Origin: Oscillospiraceae bacterium
GTDB lineage: Bacteria > Bacillota_A > Clostridia > Oscillospirales > Oscillospiraceae
DNA: 64,000 bases
Direction of reading: 5' to 3'
Assembly: GCA_021771675.1 (NCBI GenBank)
Contig: JAETOP010000011.1
Span: 1-64,000 of the forward strand
Shown here piece after piece: positions 60,963 to 64,000 of the stretch (position 1 is its first letter; each line of letters opens with the position of its first letter). The notes below the pieces were generated by a model. The model was given only the letters and a program-made list of their open reading frames with translations, was not told where the DNA came from and did no database searches. The translations under genes and the position numbers were made by a program.

Positions 60963-61433
60963 AGTCTCTTCTCAATTCTCTTTCTATTTTTACCCAACAA
61001 ATTGTAATTTGGCGGAGCGATTGGCTCTGTGTAGGGGCGGGTCTTGACCCGCCCGCATGGAGCGTCAAACAACGGCAGTACGTTGAGTGGTGGAGGGGAA
61101 TGTTTCTGGGCAAAGGCCCCCCTGTGTAAGGGGGGCTGGCAGCGAAGCTGACTGGGGGACTGTACAGCAGGCACTTGGGTTTTCATAAAGTCCAATGTAG
61201 AAAGGTATCCCCTTTTCGCCCAAACCAATGCGAATTCGTAACATTTCACCGCACAGTCCCTCAGTCACGGCTTACGCCGTGCCAGCTCCCCTTACACAGG
61301 GGAGCCTTAGGTGCTGCCGCACCACAGCAACCAACCCGCCAATTCAAAACCGTGTGCGGGTCGGTGGGGTCAGACGTAAGCCCTACGATTTCCCACCGCA
61401 AAAGCGTTACCGGGCTGAGTTCGGGGGTAAGGA
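60963..61433. repeat. F, long element A, F-like and C repeats
   Basis: Hairpin F-like GGGGCGGGTCTTGACCCGCC (about 61034-61053), a 255 bp element A at 61081-61335 (CGTTGAGTGG to GCACCACAGCAACCAAC) containing CAGTCACGGCTTACGCCGTG, a second F-like unit at about 61352-61385, and element C (AAAAGCGTTACCGGGCTGAG to CATCCCCGTG) at about 61396-61455, which enters the 3' end of the methyltransferase gene. Confidence 0.75.
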
Positions 61434-62591
61434 CTACACGCCATCCCCGTGGGAATTGGGGTGAAGCGCCCTGCGCTTCCCAAAATACATATAATAATCG
61501 CACTTAATCATGCCGTTGTAGAGCTTGCGCTTTTTATCCGCCCGGGCGCCGAAGTAGTGCTCAAATTCCGGCTCGCTGGTGATGATGTATTTCTTCCAGC
61601 CGTCGGCGTATTTCAGGTGCCGGCCCAAAGCCGCATAGAGCCGCTGGGCGCTCTGCTGCTCCAGCATTCTCTGGCCGTAGGGCGGATTGCAGATGAAGAT
61701 TCCCTCGCTGCTGGGCAGATTCATTTTTGTGGCGTCGCCGTCCTGGAAGGTGATGAGCCGGTCAACCCCCGCCTTCCGGGCGTTGGCCATGGATAGGGAA
61801 ACGCACTTGGGATCGTTGTCCGAGCCCAGGATGTGATAATTGCCCTTGAACTCCTTGTCCCGGAATTCGGTGCGGGCCTGTCCCCAGAGCTTGGGGTCCA
61901 TCCAGGCGAAGGCCTCGGCGCTGAACCGGCGGTACATCCCGGGGGCCTGGTTCCGGGCAATCAGCGCCGCCTCAATGGGGATGGTGCCGCTGCCGCAGAA
62001 GCCGTCCCACAGGAATTCCCGGCCCCGGTAGCGGGTCAGGATAATCATGGCGGCGGCCAGGGTCTCCCGCAGGGGGGCGTCGTTGCCGTTGGCCCGGTAG
62101 CCCCGCTTGTGCAGCCCCGGCCCGGAGGTGTCCAGGTACAGCTGGGCCCGGTCGTTCATCAGGGAGAATTGAAGCTGATATTTGACGCCCGTCTCCGGCA
62201 GCCAGCTGACGCCGTACTTCTCCCCCAGCCGGCGGCTGGCCGCCTTTTTGATGATGGCCTGGCAGTCCGGCACGCTCATTAGCTGGCTATTCAGGCAGTG
62301 GCCCTTCACGGGGAAAGCGCCGTCTCTGGGGATGTAGTCCTCCAGATTGGCCCGGCACACCCCCTGGAACAGCTCCTCGAAGGTTTTAGCCGGAAAATCC
62401 GCCAGCTGAATCAGCACCCGCTCCCCGGTACGAAGGCCGATGTTCGCCTTGGCCAGGGCCAGCTCGTCCCCGGAGAACAGCACCCGGCCATTCTCCACCC
62501 GGACGTTTTCCAGATTCATTCTTCTCAGCTCGTCCCCGGCCAGCCCCTCCAGGCCGAACAGACAGGGAACGGAAAACTCCATATTCCTCAT
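61434..62591 (-). CDS. THUMP-domain 23S rRNA methyltransferase (RlmL/YpsC-like)
   Basis: A 385-residue SAM-dependent RNA methyltransferase. An N-terminal ferredoxin-like/THUMP region covers about 1-160, ending near YLDTSGPGLHKRGYR. A Rossmann methyltransferase domain follows with WDGFCGSGTIPIEAALIA and catalytic NPPYGQRM. By homology it would form m2G2445 in 23S rRNA. GGAGG lies just before the ATG. About the last 14 residues (GKRRALHPNSHGDGV) and the stop are encoded by repeat elements D and C, so the native C-terminus seems replaced. Confidence 0.9.
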   Translation of the reverse strand: MRNMEFSVPCLFGLEGLAGDELRRMNLENVRVENGRVLFSGDELALAKANIGLRTGERVLIQLADFPAKTFEELFQGVCRANLEDYIPRDGAFPVKGHCLNSQLMSVPDCQAIIKKAASRRLGEKYGVSWLPETGVKYQLQFSLMNDRAQLYLDTSGPGLHKRGYRANGNDAPLRETLAAAMIILTRYRGREFLWDGFCGSGTIPIEAALIARNQAPGMYRRFSAEAFAWMDPKLWGQARTEFRDKEFKGNYHILGSDNDPKCVSLSMANARKAGVDRLITFQDGDATKMNLPSSEGIFICNPPYGQRMLEQQSAQRLYAALGRHLKYADGWKKYIITSEPEFEHYFGARADKKRKLYNGMIKCDYYMYFGKRRALHPNSHGDGV

Positions 62592-62603
62592 AATTCCTCC
62601 AAT

Positions 62604-63149
62604 TTACGGAATGATTTTGCTTTTTTTCAGGTAGCGCTCCTCCTCGGAGAAGACGCAGCCGCAGTATTTTTGAATGTAGAAGCCCAGCTCCCGGGCTTTT
62701 GTCTGGCCCGCCCGGAAATAGGGCCGGAAATCCCGGTACAGGAACGCCACGCCGTATTCCGCCGCCGCCCGCTCCGCCACCTCTTTCATCAGCTCGTGGT
62801 TCTGGTAGGGGCTGATGAACAGCGACGAGGTGAAGCTGTCGAAGCCGCCGCCCGCTGCCTGCCTTGCCGCCTCAAAAAGGCGGAATTCGTAGCATTTGAC
62901 GCACCGGTGCTCAATGTCCTCCGCCACCGCCCGGACAAAGGGGCGAAGGCCGTAGTCGTTGCGCTCGATCAGGGGAAGCTCGATGGTCTGGGCGTATTCC
63001 CGCAGACAGTTCCGCCGGGCCCGGTACTCGGTAAAGGGGTGGATGTTGGGATTGTACCAGAATCCGGTTACATCATAATGATCCGCGCGCAAAACGTCAA
63101 TACATTGATTGGCGCAGGGGGCGCAGCAAATGTGAAGCAGTGTGTTCAT
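62604..63149 (-). CDS. queH: epoxyqueuosine reductase QueH
   Basis: A 181-residue DUF208/QueH enzyme that reduces epoxyqueuosine to queuosine in tRNA without cobalamin. Iron-sulfur ligands are the paired cysteines in LLHICCAPC (residues 8-12), CVKCYEFRL and the late YCGCVFSEEERY. The ATG at 63149 is 8 nt after GAGG; the ATG at 63155 is too close. It starts inside the tail region of the upstream mtaB gene and 12 nt before the methyltransferase gene, so tRNA and rRNA modification genes are grouped. Confidence 0.94.
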   Translation of the reverse strand: MNTLLHICCAPCANQCIDVLRADHYDVTGFWYNPNIHPFTEYRARRNCLREYAQTIELPLIERNDYGLRPFVRAVAEDIEHRCVKCYEFRLFEAARQAAGGGFDSFTSSLFISPYQNHELMKEVAERAAAEYGVAFLYRDFRPYFRAGQTKARELGFYIQKYCGCVFSEEERYLKKSKIIP

Positions 63150-63154
63150 TTTCA

Positions 63155-64000
63155 TTACCTCGCTAGAATGTCGCCCAGGACGCCGTCTTGATAGACCTCC
63201 CGAATCCGTACCTTTCGGAGCTCGTTGTGCAGATTCTCTCCCGGGGCGTAGACCTTTACATAATTGGGGGTGTGACCGGTGTAATAGTCCCCTTCCTTTT
63301 CCTCGAAGAGAACCTGCTGCGTGGTGCACAGAAGAGCGGCGCGGTATTCCTCCTCCATGGCCGCCGCCACCTCCATGGCCTCCCGGCTCCGGGCTTCCTT
63401 GACGGCGTTGCCCAGCTGGCCGGGGAAATCCGCTGCCGGGGTGCCGGGGCGACGGGAATAGGGGAAGATGTGCATGGCGGCAAAGCCGCATTTCCGGATA
63501 AAATACAGGCTCTGCCGGAATTCCTCCTCCGTCTCCCCGGGGAAGGCCACGATCATATCCGTGGTCAGGGCGCAGCCGGGGAAAAATTTCCGCAGCAGCT
63601 CCACGCTTTCATAATATTGAGCGGTGTTGTATTTCCGCTTCATCCGCTGCAAAACCGTGTCGCAGCCGGACTGCATGCTCAGATGGAAGTGGGGGCACAA
63701 ATTGGAAAATTTCACAATTTCCCGGCAAAACTCCTCTGTGATGATCCTGGGCTCCAGGCTTCCCAGCCGAATCCGCAGCTCCGGCACCGCCTGGCAGATG
63801 GCCGAGATCAGCTGCCACACCGGGGGTTTTCCGGGCAAATCCCTCCCCCAGCCCGCAATTTCAATGCCGGTGAGGACAATTTCCCGGTATCCCCGCTGGG
63901 CCAATTCCTTGGCCTGCTCCACGGCCAGAGCCAGAGGGGCGGAACGAATGGGGCCCCGGGTGTAGGGGATGATGCAGTAGGTGCAGAAATTGACGCAGCC
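63155..64000 (-). CDS. mtaB: MtaB tRNA methylthiotransferase, 5' part outside window
   Basis: The C-terminal 281 codons of a radical SAM methylthiotransferase that converts t6A37 to ms2t6A37 in tRNA. The window edge begins at the radical SAM motif GCVNFCTYCIIPYTRGP, followed by LTGIEIAGWG, LGSLEPRII, LSMQSGCDTVLQRMKRKY, DMIVAFPGETEEEF and HIFPYSRRPGTPAA, then a C-terminal TRAM-like domain ending GDILAR. The N-terminal UPF0004 domain would lie beyond 64000. It overlaps the queH start region. Confidence 0.93.
   Translation of the reverse strand, partial: GCVNFCTYCIIPYTRGPIRSAPLALAVEQAKELAQRGYREIVLTGIEIAGWGRDLPGKPPVWQLISAICQAVPELRIRLGSLEPRIITEEFCREIVKFSNLCPHFHLSMQSGCDTVLQRMKRKYNTAQYYESVELLRKFFPGCALTTDMIVAFPGETEEEFRQSLYFIRKCGFAAMHIFPYSRRPGTPAADFPGQLGNAVKEARSREAMEVAAAMEEEYRAALLCTTQQVLFEEKEGDYYTGHTPNYVKVYAPGENLHNELRKVRIREVYQDGVLGDILAR

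Overview
The window is a chromosomal segment carrying a replication origin. It comes from a spore-forming, anaerobic, Gram-positive, GC-rich clostridium, most likely an Oscillospirales/Oscillospiraceae gut bacterium (placement is inference). The support is: a full spo0A; the order dnaA-oriC-dnaN-S4-recF-gyrB-gyrA with parAB and two exact parS sites nearby; a clostridial glgC-glgD-glgA operon; a flavodiiron protein; xylan side-chain enzymes; AGGAGG ribosome sites and sigma-A promoters throughout.

Layout. 0-13 kb: a GNAT acetyltransferase, rpoD, lepA, hemW, a lone phage-type replication gene, lexA with a coupled SPL-type radical SAM gene, and the glycogen operon. 13-20 kb: a receiver-less spo0A paralogue, two small XRE regulators, spo0A, pepF and an M18 aminopeptidase. 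19.6-20.6 kb: a ribbon-helix-helix/DUF2007 fusion and an unannotated type I toxin-antitoxin locus encoding a 33-residue hydrophobic peptide. 20.7-27.9 kb: an orphan sugar-ABC ATPase, a QueG-like protein, a PfkB kinase, flavodiiron protein, hflK/hflC and a DUF1836 regulator. 28-33.5 kb: parAB, serS, mscL, galE. 33.8-40.6 kb: an alpha-glucuronidase/SGNH esterase pair, guaB and a YitT protein. 40.7-50.9 kb: dnaA, oriC, dnaN, S4, recF, gyrB, gyrA, rnhA, a secreted protein and remB, all on the plus strand. 51-64 kb: two membrane proteins, rsmG, holB, ricT, degV, a lipid kinase, an RlmL-like methyltransferase, queH and a truncated mtaB.

Almost every intergenic gap longer than 150 bp holds copies of a modular repeat set. 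One unit (A) is a 90-330 bp palindromic element with ends reading GGCAGnnCGTTGAATGG. Another (C) is a roughly 60 bp block with the core CCCGGTAACGCTTTTGC. Short GC hairpins (D, E, F) accompany them. One array is split by a 199 bp MITE with 18 bp terminal inverted repeats and a perfect 10 bp target duplication. A different repeat, a chain of hairpins separated by TGAAAT, lies in the lepA leader.

The strongest items for follow-up are the type I toxin-antitoxin locus, the MITE, the modular palindromic repeats, the receiver-less Spo0A paralogue, the in-frame internal start inside the RHH-DUF2007 gene, and the lexA/SPL radical SAM pair. No complete new multi-gene defence or metabolic system was found. 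No tRNA, rRNA or CRISPR array was seen.
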